Source: Candidatus Saccharibacteria bacterium UBA6664 (GTDB lineage: Bacteria > Patescibacteriota > Saccharimonadia > Saccharimonadales > Saccharimonadaceae). Taken from it: a stretch of 64,000 nucleotides of DNA. Below the pieces are notes generated by a model that saw only the letters and a program-made list of their open reading frames with translations, was not told where the DNA came from and did not search any database. This document shows positions 57,991-64,000 of the stretch, one piece after another. Location of the stretch: positions 49,537 through 113,536 of the forward strand of contig DKKO01000006.1 of assembly GCA_002455275.1 (NCBI GenBank), in the 5' to 3' direction. Both the position numbers and the translations under genes were made by a program. The number at the start of each line of letters is the position of its first letter. The stretch's first letter is position 1.

Positions 57991-59247
57991 ATGCAACCTA
58001 ACGAAGCGAAGCGCTTTCCAAAACGATTTTTGTGGGGCGTGAGTACGAGCGCACACCAGGTGGAAGGGGGAACCCACAACCAATGGTCGGTGTGGGAGCT
58101 TGAAAATGCGCGTAGCCTTGCTGCTCAGGCCGAGTATCGCTTAGGCGATCTTGCTAATTGGAATGCCATAAAAAAGCAGGCAAAAGACCCGGCGAACTAT
58201 GTTTCAGCTAAAGCCGCTGATCACTTTGCGCGCTACGAAGCCGATTTTGATATTGCTAAAAAATTGAATATGAACGCGATGCGCTTTAGTGTGGAATGGT
58301 CGCGAATCGAGCCGAAAGAGGGCATATGGGACGTGGGTGCGATTGCACACTACAAACGCTACGTTGCCGCCTTGAAAAAACGCGGTATCGAGCCAGTGGT
58401 AACGCTATTTCACTTTACGTTGCCAGTGTGGTTTAGCGATATTGGCGGGTTTGAGTATCGTCGCAATGTTCCGTACTTTACACGATTCGCGGAAAAAATT
58501 TTGTCGGAGCTTGGTGGTGATGTGCGGCTGGTGATTACCATTAACGAGCCAGAAATTTATGCGACGCAAAGCTACCTGGACGGTCAGTGGCCACCGGCAC
58601 AACAAAGCAAGGTACGAATGTGGCGAGTGCTACGTAACCTGGCGTATGCGCACAACAAAACTGCCGACATGATTCATGGCTTGAGCCGTAGATATAAAGT
58701 GTCGATTGCAACAAATTCTGCTTATACGTATGGCGGTGACGACGCATGGTTGAGTCGTATTAGTGCTGGGGCAGTGCAGTATGCGAGCGATGATTATTTG
58801 CTACGAAAAGTAAAACGACGCTGCGATTTTTTGGGTGTGAATTATTATTTTAGCAACCGCATGTATGGCTACCGAATACACAACCCCGATGAAAAACTAA
58901 GTGACATGGGTTGGGATATGTCGCCCATGAACCTAGAATTTACATTGGAGCGATTGTACGAAAAGTACAAGCTGCCGATTATTATTACCGAGAATGGGTT
59001 GGCAGACGAACGCGACGCGAATCGAAAATGGTGGCTGACACACACGATCATTGCCATGCAAAATGCGATGAAACGAGGAGTGCCGCTACACGGCTACTTG
59101 CACTGGAGTTTGCTCGACAACTTTGAGTGGGCATATGGTAAATGGCCACGCTTTGGGCTAGTGGCGGTAGACCAGCGTACCATGGAAAGAACCATACGCC
59201 CAAGCGCGCTGTGGTTCGCTAAAATCATTAAAAAACTGCAATCGTAG
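57991..59247 (+). CDS. GH1-family beta-glycosidase
   Basis: A retaining glycosidase of 418 residues. FLWGVSTSAHQVEGG is the typical GH1 start, the acid/base Glu186 is in TINEPE (184-188), the nucleophile Glu334 in IITENG, and the sugar-binding WSR and HWSLLDNFEWAYGKWPRFGL at the end are present. It has no signal peptide, so the substrate must be taken up or be a cellular metabolite (beta-glucoside, 6-phospho-glycoside or similar). It could feed glucose into the reduced metabolism of the cell, but the neighbours give no transporter. Confidence 0.92.
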   Translation: MQPNEAKRFPKRFLWGVSTSAHQVEGGTHNQWSVWELENARSLAAQAEYRLGDLANWNAIKKQAKDPANYVSAKAADHFARYEADFDIAKKLNMNAMRFSVEWSRIEPKEGIWDVGAIAHYKRYVAALKKRGIEPVVTLFHFTLPVWFSDIGGFEYRRNVPYFTRFAEKILSELGGDVRLVITINEPEIYATQSYLDGQWPPAQQSKVRMWRVLRNLAYAHNKTADMIHGLSRRYKVSIATNSAYTYGGDDAWLSRISAGAVQYASDDYLLRKVKRRCDFLGVNYYFSNRMYGYRIHNPDEKLSDMGWDMSPMNLEFTLERLYEKYKLPIIITENGLADERDANRKWWLTHTIIAMQNAMKRGVPLHGYLHWSLLDNFEWAYGKWPRFGLVAVDQRTMERTIRPSALWFAKIIKKLQS

Positions 59248-59249
59248 GG

Positions 59250-59255
59250 TACAAT
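59250..59255 (+). promoter_or_regulatory. -10 box of yvcK
   Basis: TACAAT ends 7 bases before the ATG at 59263 and begins 3 bases after the glycosidase stop. Confidence 0.45.
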
Positions 59256-59262
59256 AGCGACT

Positions 59263-60249
59263 ATGGAACCTGAAAAGAAAATTGTAGTGATTGGTGGTGG
59301 CACAGGAAGCTTTAGTTTGCTGAGCGCCCTAAAAACCCAAGTTCACGATTTGACCGCGATAGTGAGCATGGCTGACGACGGTGGAAGTACTGGCGTGTTG
59401 CGCGACGAACTGGGCGTGCTGCCGCCGGGTGATGTGCGCCAATGCTTGGTCGCGTTGAGCGACTCACCAAAAATACGAGATTTGTTTAGTTATCGATTTG
59501 AAGAGGGTACCTTTGGCGGCCATTCATTTGGCAACATATTGCTGACCGCACTCGAAAAGATGACGGGCAGTTTTTCGGAAGCAGTAGAAACAGCTTCGGA
59601 AATTTTGCGTGTAAATGGGCGCGTGCTACCCGCGACACTTGATAACGTGCGACTACGCATGAGCTGGGGTGACGAAAGCCTGACGCTGCATGGCGAACGC
59701 GTGATAGACGCAGACTACTTTGCTCACGATCCACGTAAAGCCATACTGAGCTTGGCGCCAGAGGCGAATGCCAACCCAGCGGCACTCGAAGCCATACGTG
59801 AAGCTGACTTAGTGGTGATTGCCCCTGGAGATTTGTATACGTCGCTGGGGCCACTTCTCGTGATAGACGGCTTTGGTAAGGCGTTGGCCGAGACAAGCGC
59901 CACGGTAGCGTATGTGTGCAACTTGGTAACAAAGCGCGGGCAAACCGAAGGTTTTTGCGTGAGCGACCATGCGAGCGAAATTGAACGTTTTGCAGGCCAA
60001 CCAATACTGGACTACGTACTGTATAATCACCAGCAGCCAAGCGAGGAAGTGGCCAAGCGCTACGAGCAAGAAAATGCCTATTTGGTAGAGGTAGACCCTG
60101 AAAAACTGTCCGGGGCTCATTACAAAGCAATTGCTGGGGATTTCTTGGGCGACACCCCAGAGGCAGAGCAAGGCGACGTCTTGGCAAAATTGCGCTCATT
60201 TATTCGACACGACGCCGATCACATTCGCGACGCACTCTTAGAGTTATAA
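59263..60249 (+). CDS. yvcK: YvcK/GlmR-family gluconeogenesis factor (CofD-like fold)
   Basis: In Bacillus YvcK/GlmR binds UDP-GlcNAc and steers carbon into cell-wall precursors. The 328-residue protein starts with VVIGGGTGSFSLLSALK at 7-23, has VSMADDGGSTGVLRDELGVLPPGDVRQCLVALS, FGGHSFGNILL, VIAPGDLYTSLGPLLV, and CNLVTKRGQTEGF, all hallmarks of the family. In Gram-positives it lies in rapZ-yvcK-whiA; neither neighbour is here. The -10 box of the next gene lies in its last codons. Confidence 0.92.
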   Translation: MEPEKKIVVIGGGTGSFSLLSALKTQVHDLTAIVSMADDGGSTGVLRDELGVLPPGDVRQCLVALSDSPKIRDLFSYRFEEGTFGGHSFGNILLTALEKMTGSFSEAVETASEILRVNGRVLPATLDNVRLRMSWGDESLTLHGERVIDADYFAHDPRKAILSLAPEANANPAALEAIREADLVVIAPGDLYTSLGPLLVIDGFGKALAETSATVAYVCNLVTKRGQTEGFCVSDHASEIERFAGQPILDYVLYNHQQPSEEVAKRYEQENAYLVEVDPEKLSGAHYKAIAGDFLGDTPEAEQGDVLAKLRSFIRHDADHIRDALLEL

Positions 60250-60250
60250 T
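60245..60250 (+). promoter_or_regulatory. -10 box of the HAD gene inside the yvcK stop
   Basis: TATAAT includes the yvcK stop codon TAA (60247-60249) and ends 6 bases before the ATG at 60257. Confidence 0.5.
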
Positions 60251-60256
60251 AGAGAC

Positions 60257-61054
60257 ATGGTTTTATACGATATGGCACCCACCGATTTACAACACGAGCG
60301 CGAACCGCGAGAAGTGGAAACGTTTGTTGCGCTTGATTTAGACCGGACGTTACTGAATAGCGACGCGCTTGGCAATGTTCAATGTGATATATTGGCTGAT
60401 TTCGGTATTGGCCAAGATGAGATAGACGCTCACAAAGCCCACATCGCAGCGAACAAGGGCAACTCGTTCCCCGTTGTTAACTATCTTACGGATACCTATG
60501 GAAGCGAGCTGGTGACTAGTTTGCAAGAACGACTGCTAGCTCGAGCTTCAGAGCCTGCTATTAGAGCTGCTCTGCTTTTTGAGGGTGTGATCGAGCTTCT
60601 AGATGCTCTAGAAAATAAGGACGTGCCGTATGGCGTGTTAACGTTTGGCGAACAAGAAAATCAATCGTTTAAACTTCGACTATTTGAACTACTTACCGAC
60701 AGAGAAGGCAAGATACTCTCTGAAATAACCAGTGAAAACAACAAGAGCGATTATATACACCACCAATGGCAGAATACCAGTGGAGTGGGAAGCGGTACAT
60801 TTGCTATACCGGAACACTTTACTCATGATCGGCCGATTACCGCACATCATGTGATACTTCTCGATGACAAAGGCTCGCACTTAGATACCGAGCATAGCGA
60901 CATAGGTGGTATGTTGGTAGGCAATCTGCCAGATGAGACTGGTGCATACCCAGAGGGAACGCATAGGTTGGGCGAATTCACGGACGTTGTGAGGCAACTA
61001 GCTCAGGGTGAGCCGTTGCGCTTGCCTGAAGAACTGCGCTACCAAGCGGCGTAA
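60257..61054 (+). CDS. HAD-superfamily phosphatase-like protein
   Basis: The 265-residue protein has the first HAD motif DLDRTLLN with Asp27 and Asp29, a cap region, the EGVIELLDALENKDVPYGVLTFGEQ segment (motif II Thr in TFGE), and a motif IV-like LLDDKGSHLDTEHSD. It is probably a small-molecule phosphatase, cytoplasmic. The substrate is unknown. An in-frame ATG six codons downstream is an alternative start. Confidence 0.78.
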   Translation: MVLYDMAPTDLQHEREPREVETFVALDLDRTLLNSDALGNVQCDILADFGIGQDEIDAHKAHIAANKGNSFPVVNYLTDTYGSELVTSLQERLLARASEPAIRAALLFEGVIELLDALENKDVPYGVLTFGEQENQSFKLRLFELLTDREGKILSEITSENNKSDYIHHQWQNTSGVGSGTFAIPEHFTHDRPITAHHVILLDDKGSHLDTEHSDIGGMLVGNLPDETGAYPEGTHRLGEFTDVVRQLAQGEPLRLPEELRYQAA

Positions 61055-61065
61055 CAAACCTAATC

Positions 61066-61094
61066 TTGACTTTTTATACTGCTTATGCTACTAT
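61066..61094 (+). promoter_or_regulatory. Promoter of the 61104 membrane protein
   Basis: TTGACT (61066-61071), a 17-base spacer and TACTAT (61089-61094), 9 bases before the ATG. This element strongly resembles the one in front of the reverse gene at 2.3 kb. Confidence 0.7.
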
Positions 61095-61103
61095 AGTGGT
61101 GCT

Positions 61104-61310
61104 ATGAAAGCAAACACAAACACCACTAAAAAGTCAGCAAAGCAACTTGCCATGGAGCAAGCCGCTGTATTGCAGACAGAACGTGACTTTAAAGACGCGC
61201 TTTTGATGGTATCAGTTACCGTTAATTTGTTCGTCTTTTGCTTGTGGGTAGCCCTGCAGGTAACAACGCGCTACGACAGCGCGCTGACACTTCTGTTTTT
61301 CAACCGTTAA
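61104..61310 (+). CDS. Small single-pass membrane protein, 68 residues
   Basis: Starting at the ATG 61104 the protein has a polar Thr/Lys/Ala/Gln-rich N-terminus of 35 residues and one membrane helix (about 37-58, LLMVSVTVNLFVFCLWVALQV is inside it) and ends in FNR. No family recognised. It stands alone, between its own near-consensus promoter and an intrinsic terminator, just before the dcw operon. A longer frame from 61008 lies inside the HAD gene. Confidence 0.65.
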   Translation: MKANTNTTKKSAKQLAMEQAAVLQTERDFKDALLMVSVTVNLFVFCLWVALQVTTRYDSALTLLFFNR

Positions 61311-61336
61311 ATTGTTGATTTGACAGCGTAGTTTTT

Positions 61337-61375
61337 ACGACGTTCTTCTGCTAGTAGAGGACGTCGTTTCTCTTT
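61337..61375 (+). terminator. Intrinsic terminator before the dcw operon
   Basis: ACGACGT (61337-61343) pairs with ACGTCGT (61361-61367); the stem extends inward by about three more pairs. TTTCTCTTT follows. It insulates mraZ from the upstream gene. Confidence 0.75.
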
Positions 61376-61445
61376 AGGAAAGATGTTTATCCACAAAACT
61401 GTGGAAAAAAGTCTGAAAGAAACCTGAAAAAGATAAAAAATACCC

Positions 61446-61497
61446 TTGCAGTGGGTAGCAGTGGGTATTATAGTAAGGTCAGTGGAAAAAAGTGGGT
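61446..61497 (+). promoter_or_regulatory. mraZ promoter with four MraZ-type operator boxes
   Basis: TTGCAG (61446-61451), a 17-base spacer and TATAGT (61469-61474) form the promoter. GTGGGT occurs at 61451, 61461 and 61492, and GTGGAA at 61482. The start spacings of 10, 21 and 10 bases put all four on one face of the helix. MraZ is known to bind direct GTGGG-type repeats spaced 10 bases apart upstream of its own gene, so this is very probably an autoregulatory operator. Two boxes lie between -35 and -10 and two just after the start site. Confidence 0.85.
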
Positions 61498-61592
61498 AAC
61501 ACCACCACACAAACAAACAACCACTAAACATTAAAAAATAACATCACTCGTAAGCGGTCGAAGGAACGGCGAACAGATACACAGATACGGCA

Positions 61593-61955
61593 ATGGACTA
61601 TTTCGAACGAAAGCTCGACGAAAAACGACGGTTAACCATACCATCAGAGCTTCGAAATGAATTTGCCAGCGGTGTAGTTGTAACCCGGGGATTCGGCAAC
61701 TATCTACACCTCTACCCACAACAAGTATGGGACAGGGAAGTAGAACCTGCGCTAGGCGGCAATATCCTAGACGAAACAGTTGCTGATTTGAACGTTCGAT
61801 TCCGACGCGGTAAAACTTCAGCTGAGCTCGACCAAAAACAAGGCCGAGTAACGCTAGAGCAGCATCTACTCGAGTATGCGGGCATCGACAAACAAGTCGT
61901 GGCCGTTCGAGCAGGCGCCTACTGGCGGCTGATGGCTACCGAGGCCGACGCGTGA
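61593..61955 (+). CDS. mraZ: Transcriptional regulator MraZ
   Basis: MraZ is an AbrB-fold DNA-binding protein that represses the dcw cluster. The 120-residue protein has the duplicated SpoVT/AbrB-like unit: FERKLDEKRRLTIPSELRNEF in the first repeat and DQKQGRVTLEQHLLEYAGID in the second, each with the conserved Asp-x-x-x-Arg. The ATG at 61593 has no good ribosome site; the leader of about 110 bases is A/C-rich. It is followed by a 495-base gap rather than directly by rsmH. Confidence 0.92.
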   Translation: MDYFERKLDEKRRLTIPSELRNEFASGVVVTRGFGNYLHLYPQQVWDREVEPALGGNILDETVADLNVRFRRGKTSAELDQKQGRVTLEQHLLEYAGIDKQVVAVRAGAYWRLMATEADA

Positions 61956-62143
61956 TGAACCTAATGTTGTTGTAACTTAACAACCCAAACGAAAACATAC
62001 CTCGAGACCACCTATCTGGCAATAATGTCGTGGATAGGCGAAACACATTAACCGATCGCTTGAACCTTCCTTACAATACACACCTCCCAAAAAACTCCAC
62101 CTCACACATAAGTCTCTCAACCATGTATGACCCGGTATGAATT

Positions 62144-62181
62144 ACACGGTAATTCAACCAACTACAAATCATACACGGTAA
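62144..62181. repeat. Direct repeat ACACGGTAA
   Basis: ACACGGTAA occurs at 62144-62152 and 62173-62181, 29 bases apart. The first copy lies in a small inverted repeat (GAATTA...TAATTC). They may be binding sites of a regulator. Confidence 0.4.
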
Positions 62182-62263
62182 CTTATAAACAAAAACAAAA
62201 ACAACAAAAAACAAACAGGCATTTATTGCCAGTTAGGTGATCTCGACTTCTACAGGGCGCGCC

Positions 62264-62307
62264 AGTCAACCTGCCAACCAGCAGAGCTGGTTGCCTGCTG
62301 ACTTTTT
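62264..62307 (+). terminator. Terminator-like hairpin upstream of rsmH
   Basis: CAACCAGC (62275-62282) pairs with GCTGGTTG (62286-62293) around AGA; an outer AGTCA (62264-62268) pairs with TGACT (62299-62303) across an internal loop, and TTTTT follows (62303-62307). It could end mraZ transcripts or act as an attenuator for rsmH. Confidence 0.55.
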
Positions 62308-62437
62308 CGGCTATTTTGACATTTTTCACCTGCGAGACTTGCTCGCTGTACTATCTGTACAGCTTCGCTCGTTTCTCGGCGATAAAATGCAAACTAGCTC
62401 GAAACGCGCTCCTGTAGAAGCCCTTAATTATAGATGC

Positions 62438-62450
62438 TATAGTTAAGGAG
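62438..62450 (+). promoter_or_regulatory. -10 box and start region of rsmH
   Basis: TATAGT (62438-62443) ends 7 bases before the ATG at 62451. AAGGAG (62445-62450) abuts that ATG with no spacing and so cannot serve it; the ATG at 62461 that it would fit is out of frame. A leaderless start fits better. Confidence 0.5.
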
Positions 62451-63362
62451 ATGAGTATAAATGAACATCCACCACAAGATGAGCCGAAGGCTCGTTTACA
62501 TGTTCCAGTATTACTCGATACATGCATTGACGTGATGCAGCCTAAGCAAGCAGAGTCATATTTAGACCTAACTGCTGGTTATGGCGGTCACGCGGCGGCA
62601 TTTTTAGCCAAAACCAATGCGTACTCGAATGCAGTGCTGGTTGATCGCGATCAAATGGCGATTAACGAGCTTGCAGTATTTGAACAAAAGGGAGCAACGC
62701 TGCTTCATACCGATTTCGTGAGTGCCGCACAGGCGCTTCGCGAGCAGGGAAGGCAGTTTGATCTTATCTTTGTGGATCTAGGGGTGTCGTCACCACAGCT
62801 CGATAGAGCAGAACGAGGGTTTTCTTTTTCAATGGACGGTCCGCTCGATATGCGGATGGACCAGCGCCTTGAAAAGAACGCTGCAACACTGGTTAATACA
62901 GCCCGTGAAGCAGAATTAGTGCGCATCATCACCATGTATGGTGAAGAACGCACCAGTGTGGCAAAGCGAATCGCTAAAGCTATTATTGCTCAGCGACCGT
63001 TTTCAAGCACGAAAGAACTCTCTGACTGTGTACTGGGCACACATCGTGGCAGCTGGCAAAGGACTCATCCTGCTACGCGTACTTTTCAAGCGCTCCGCAT
63101 TGCCGTAAACGACGAGTTGGGGCAACTAGAGACACTTCTAAGATGTATTCCTGACCTACTGACAGTAGGGGGAAGAGTCGGGATTCTAAGCTTCCATAGC
63201 TTAGAAGATAGACTGGTAAAGCGGTTCTTTAAGGAACACGCTGAGGCAGGCTACGAAGCAGATCTAGATGTTCTGACCAAAAAACCTATAGACGGAGCAA
63301 CTCACGACGTTCACAATCCGCGAAGTCGAAGCGCTAAGCTTCGTGTCGCAGTGAAAAAATAA
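62451..63362 (+). CDS. rsmH: 16S rRNA (cytosine-1402-N4) methyltransferase RsmH (MraW)
   Basis: It methylates N4 of C1402 in 16S rRNA at the P site. The 303-residue protein has LHVPVLLDTCIDVM, SYLDLTAGYGGHAAAFL (SAM motif), DRDQMAIN, FVDLGVSSPQLDRAERGFSF, DGPLDMRMD, THPATRTFQALRIAVNDELGQL and GGRVGILSFHSLEDRLVKRFF, all signature blocks. It is the standard neighbour of mraZ in dcw clusters. Confidence 0.96.
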   Translation: MSINEHPPQDEPKARLHVPVLLDTCIDVMQPKQAESYLDLTAGYGGHAAAFLAKTNAYSNAVLVDRDQMAINELAVFEQKGATLLHTDFVSAAQALREQGRQFDLIFVDLGVSSPQLDRAERGFSFSMDGPLDMRMDQRLEKNAATLVNTAREAELVRIITMYGEERTSVAKRIAKAIIAQRPFSSTKELSDCVLGTHRGSWQRTHPATRTFQALRIAVNDELGQLETLLRCIPDLLTVGGRVGILSFHSLEDRLVKRFFKEHAEAGYEADLDVLTKKPIDGATHDVHNPRSRSAKLRVAVKK

Positions 63363-63390
63363 ACACAACAATTGGAAGGAGGCATTTTAG

Positions 63391-63456
63391 ATGCCAATCC
63401 ACATTCCAGTGCAAAACCAGTCGGTCGAAACAAAAGTGACCGTCCGGTTCAAATAA
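63391..63456 (+). CDS. Leader mini-ORF of 21 codons between rsmH and ftsL
   Basis: ATG at 63391, TAA at 63454-63456, encoding MPIHIPVQNQ followed by SVETKVTVRFK. A textbook Shine-Dalgarno GGAAGGAGG (63375-63383) lies 7 bases upstream, better than that of most real genes here, while the following ftsL has none. It is probably a translated leader peptide; a short functional peptide is also possible. Confidence 0.6.
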   Translation: MPIHIPVQNQSVETKVTVRFK

Positions 63457-63505
63457 CGACGTTGGCAATGGGGCGTGCCGTATTTAGGGCGCCCCAGCCA
63501 AGTCG
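63457..63505 (+). promoter_or_regulatory. Long hairpin starting right after the mini-ORF stop
   Basis: CGAC-G-UUGGC (63457-63466) pairs with GCCAA-GUCG (63497-63505) with one bulge. After a small internal loop, GGGGCG (63470-63475) pairs with CGCCCC (63490-63495). The stem of about 15 bp begins on the base after the mini-ORF stop codon. No T-run follows, so it is more likely a translation-control or RNA-processing element than a terminator. Confidence 0.6.
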
Positions 63506-63545
63506 GCTAATACAAACATAAAAACAAAAACAAACTATCCACCAC

Positions 63546-63893
63546 ATGTCGTATTATTCATCCACCACATACGCTCGTCGGCGCACAGGCATGACGAGAG
63601 GGTATAACTCAGTCGCATTTACGTCCAGTGTAAAGCTTGGCCCCGTGACACATACAGTGCTTGTAGCACTGATGATTACGGTATTAGGCTTGATATACCT
63701 GACGCAAGCGACGAAAGCCACGAGTTACGACTACGAAGCCCAAAAGATAGAGACCAAGATTGCCGAGCTTTCAACTGAGAAAACAGATCTCGAAGTTGAA
63801 AACGCACGCCTTACTGCACTGGATTCAGTGCGCAACAGTAGTGTGGCTCGCGCGATGACCTCGCCAGGCGCTCCGCAGCACGTATCTCAATAA
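63546..63893 (+). CDS. ftsL: FtsL-like septum protein
   Basis: The 115-residue protein has a cytoplasmic Arg/Ser/Thr-rich N-terminus (about 1-35), one membrane helix at about 37-54 (VLVALMITVLGLIYLTQ) and an extracellular leucine-zipper-type coiled coil (YEAQKIETKIAELSTEKTDLEVENARLTAL). This architecture and the place between rsmH and the penicillin-binding protein fit FtsL, a part of the FtsQLB complex. The sequence itself is too variable to be sure. There is no Shine-Dalgarno; the A/C-rich stretch (63512-63543) precedes the ATG. Confidence 0.7.
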   Translation: MSYYSSTTYARRRTGMTRGYNSVAFTSSVKLGPVTHTVLVALMITVLGLIYLTQATKATSYDYEAQKIETKIAELSTEKTDLEVENARLTALDSVRNSSVARAMTSPGAPQHVSQ

Positions 63894-63908
63894 ACAATTA
63901 TTACCGCT

Positions 63909-64000
63909 ATGCCGTTTCAATCGATAAGTCACAGCCGTATTCGCATGCTTATTATCGCCTCAGTATTCTTGATGGCGGTGTTTGTGGTGCGACTTTTTTA
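63909..64000 (+). CDS. ftsI: N-terminus of FtsI-type penicillin-binding protein (cut by window end)
   Basis: From the ATG at 63909 the frame is open to the end and gives MPFQSISHSRIRMLIIASVF and then a hydrophobic LMAVFVVRLF, a short basic N-terminus followed by a membrane anchor. This is how class B penicillin-binding proteins (FtsI, PBP2x) begin, and the order rsmH-ftsL-ftsI is standard. No catalytic motif lies within the visible part. Confidence 0.6.
   Translation, partial: MPFQSISHSRIRMLIIASVFLMAVFVVRLF

Larger units (their letters stand above)
61956..62450 (+). other. 495-base non-coding, structure-rich gap between mraZ and rsmH
   Basis: This is the longest gene-free stretch in the window. 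The first 260 bases are poor in G and rich in C and A. Hairpins: GTTGTT/AACAAC (61966-61984), CCTATC/GATAGG (62011-62038), and GAATTA/TAATTC flanking CACGG (62137-62154). Then an almost pure A/C tract (62183-62216), a terminator-like hairpin (62264-62307), GCGAG/CTCGC (62332-62346) and a perfect CTGTAC-TATCT-GTACAG (62346-62362). A possible 69-codon frame here (62237-62446) overlaps these hairpins and looks spurious. I recognise no known RNA (no RNase P, tmRNA, 6S or SRP features). The rsmH -10 is at 62438. Confidence 0.6.

Noticed and set aside
59486..60199. 237-codon open frame on the minus strand inside yvcK
   Set aside because: It is antisense to a strongly conserved gene; the translated sequence is Arg/Ser/Leu-rich without any domain, as expected from a shadow frame.
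62237..62446. 69-codon open frame in the mraZ-rsmH gap
   Set aside because: It begins with GTG without promoter or ribosome site at the right place, overlaps three hairpins and gives a low-complexity product with no familiar pattern.
1..64000. tRNA, rRNA, CRISPR or insertion sequences
   Set aside because: I found no T-arm GTTCGA-type signature in any gap, no regular short repeats with spacers, and no transposase-like frame or terminal inverted repeats.

Overview
The window looks like chromosomal DNA of a Patescibacteria/CPR bacterium, most probably Candidatus Saccharibacteria (TM7). This is inferred from gene content and style, not from a marker-gene comparison. Genes are packed with gaps of a few bases or ATGA overlaps, proteins are short, and classical bacterial gene orders survive with members missing. 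Cell-wall and division genes are present (murD-murL, ftsEX, a CHAP hydrolase, mraZ-rsmH-ftsL-ftsI) and I see no outer-membrane gene, so the envelope is probably monoderm. TGA is used as an ordinary stop throughout and a release factor 2 gene is present, so the code is standard. I see no rRNA, tRNA, CRISPR array, insertion sequence or prophage.

Layout. 1-9.5 kb: a reduced tsf-frr-uppS-rseP-proS cluster (pyrH, cdsA and dxr absent, recF inserted in reverse), then greA and lysS. 9.5-15.4 kb: membrane proteins and two ABC systems. 15.5-20.4 kb: a methyltransferase, a surface beta-helix gene broken by one in-frame TGA, serS and a dihydroorotate dehydrogenase. 20.5-33.9 kb: hpf-secA-M16 peptidase-murD-murL-prfB-membrane protein-ftsE-ftsX-CHAP hydrolase-S41 protease, a secretion and envelope block. 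33.9-35.2 kb: a lone receiver and three tiny proteins. 35.2-42.1 kb: rpmA and a tRNA-type methyltransferase on the minus strand, then flippase, xseAB, methyltransferase, soluble histidine kinase-receiver-recO. 42.1-49.9 kb: mostly unknown genes around glyS, then FKBP, kinase, acetyltransferase and a structured leader RNA before a 57-residue membrane protein. 49.9-61.3 kb: accessory metabolism, a heme-type membrane protein with a cupredoxin, an MMPL transporter, a KwaB-like protein, a PIF1-type helicase, a GH1 glycosidase, yvcK and a HAD phosphatase. 61.4-64 kb: start of the division (dcw) operon, with MraZ operator boxes, a 495-base structure-rich gap, and a mini-ORF plus hairpin ahead of ftsL.

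A consistent signal across the window is that about thirty genes have a -10 hexamer (TATAAT, TATACT, TACAAT and similar) ending only 5-10 bases before the start codon. Their mRNAs should therefore be leaderless or nearly so. In several cases that -10 box lies in the stop codon of the gene before. A second set of genes has clear Shine-Dalgarno sequences. Intrinsic terminators are rare. Positions, motifs and spacings were read by eye; family names come from recognised motifs and were not checked against databases.
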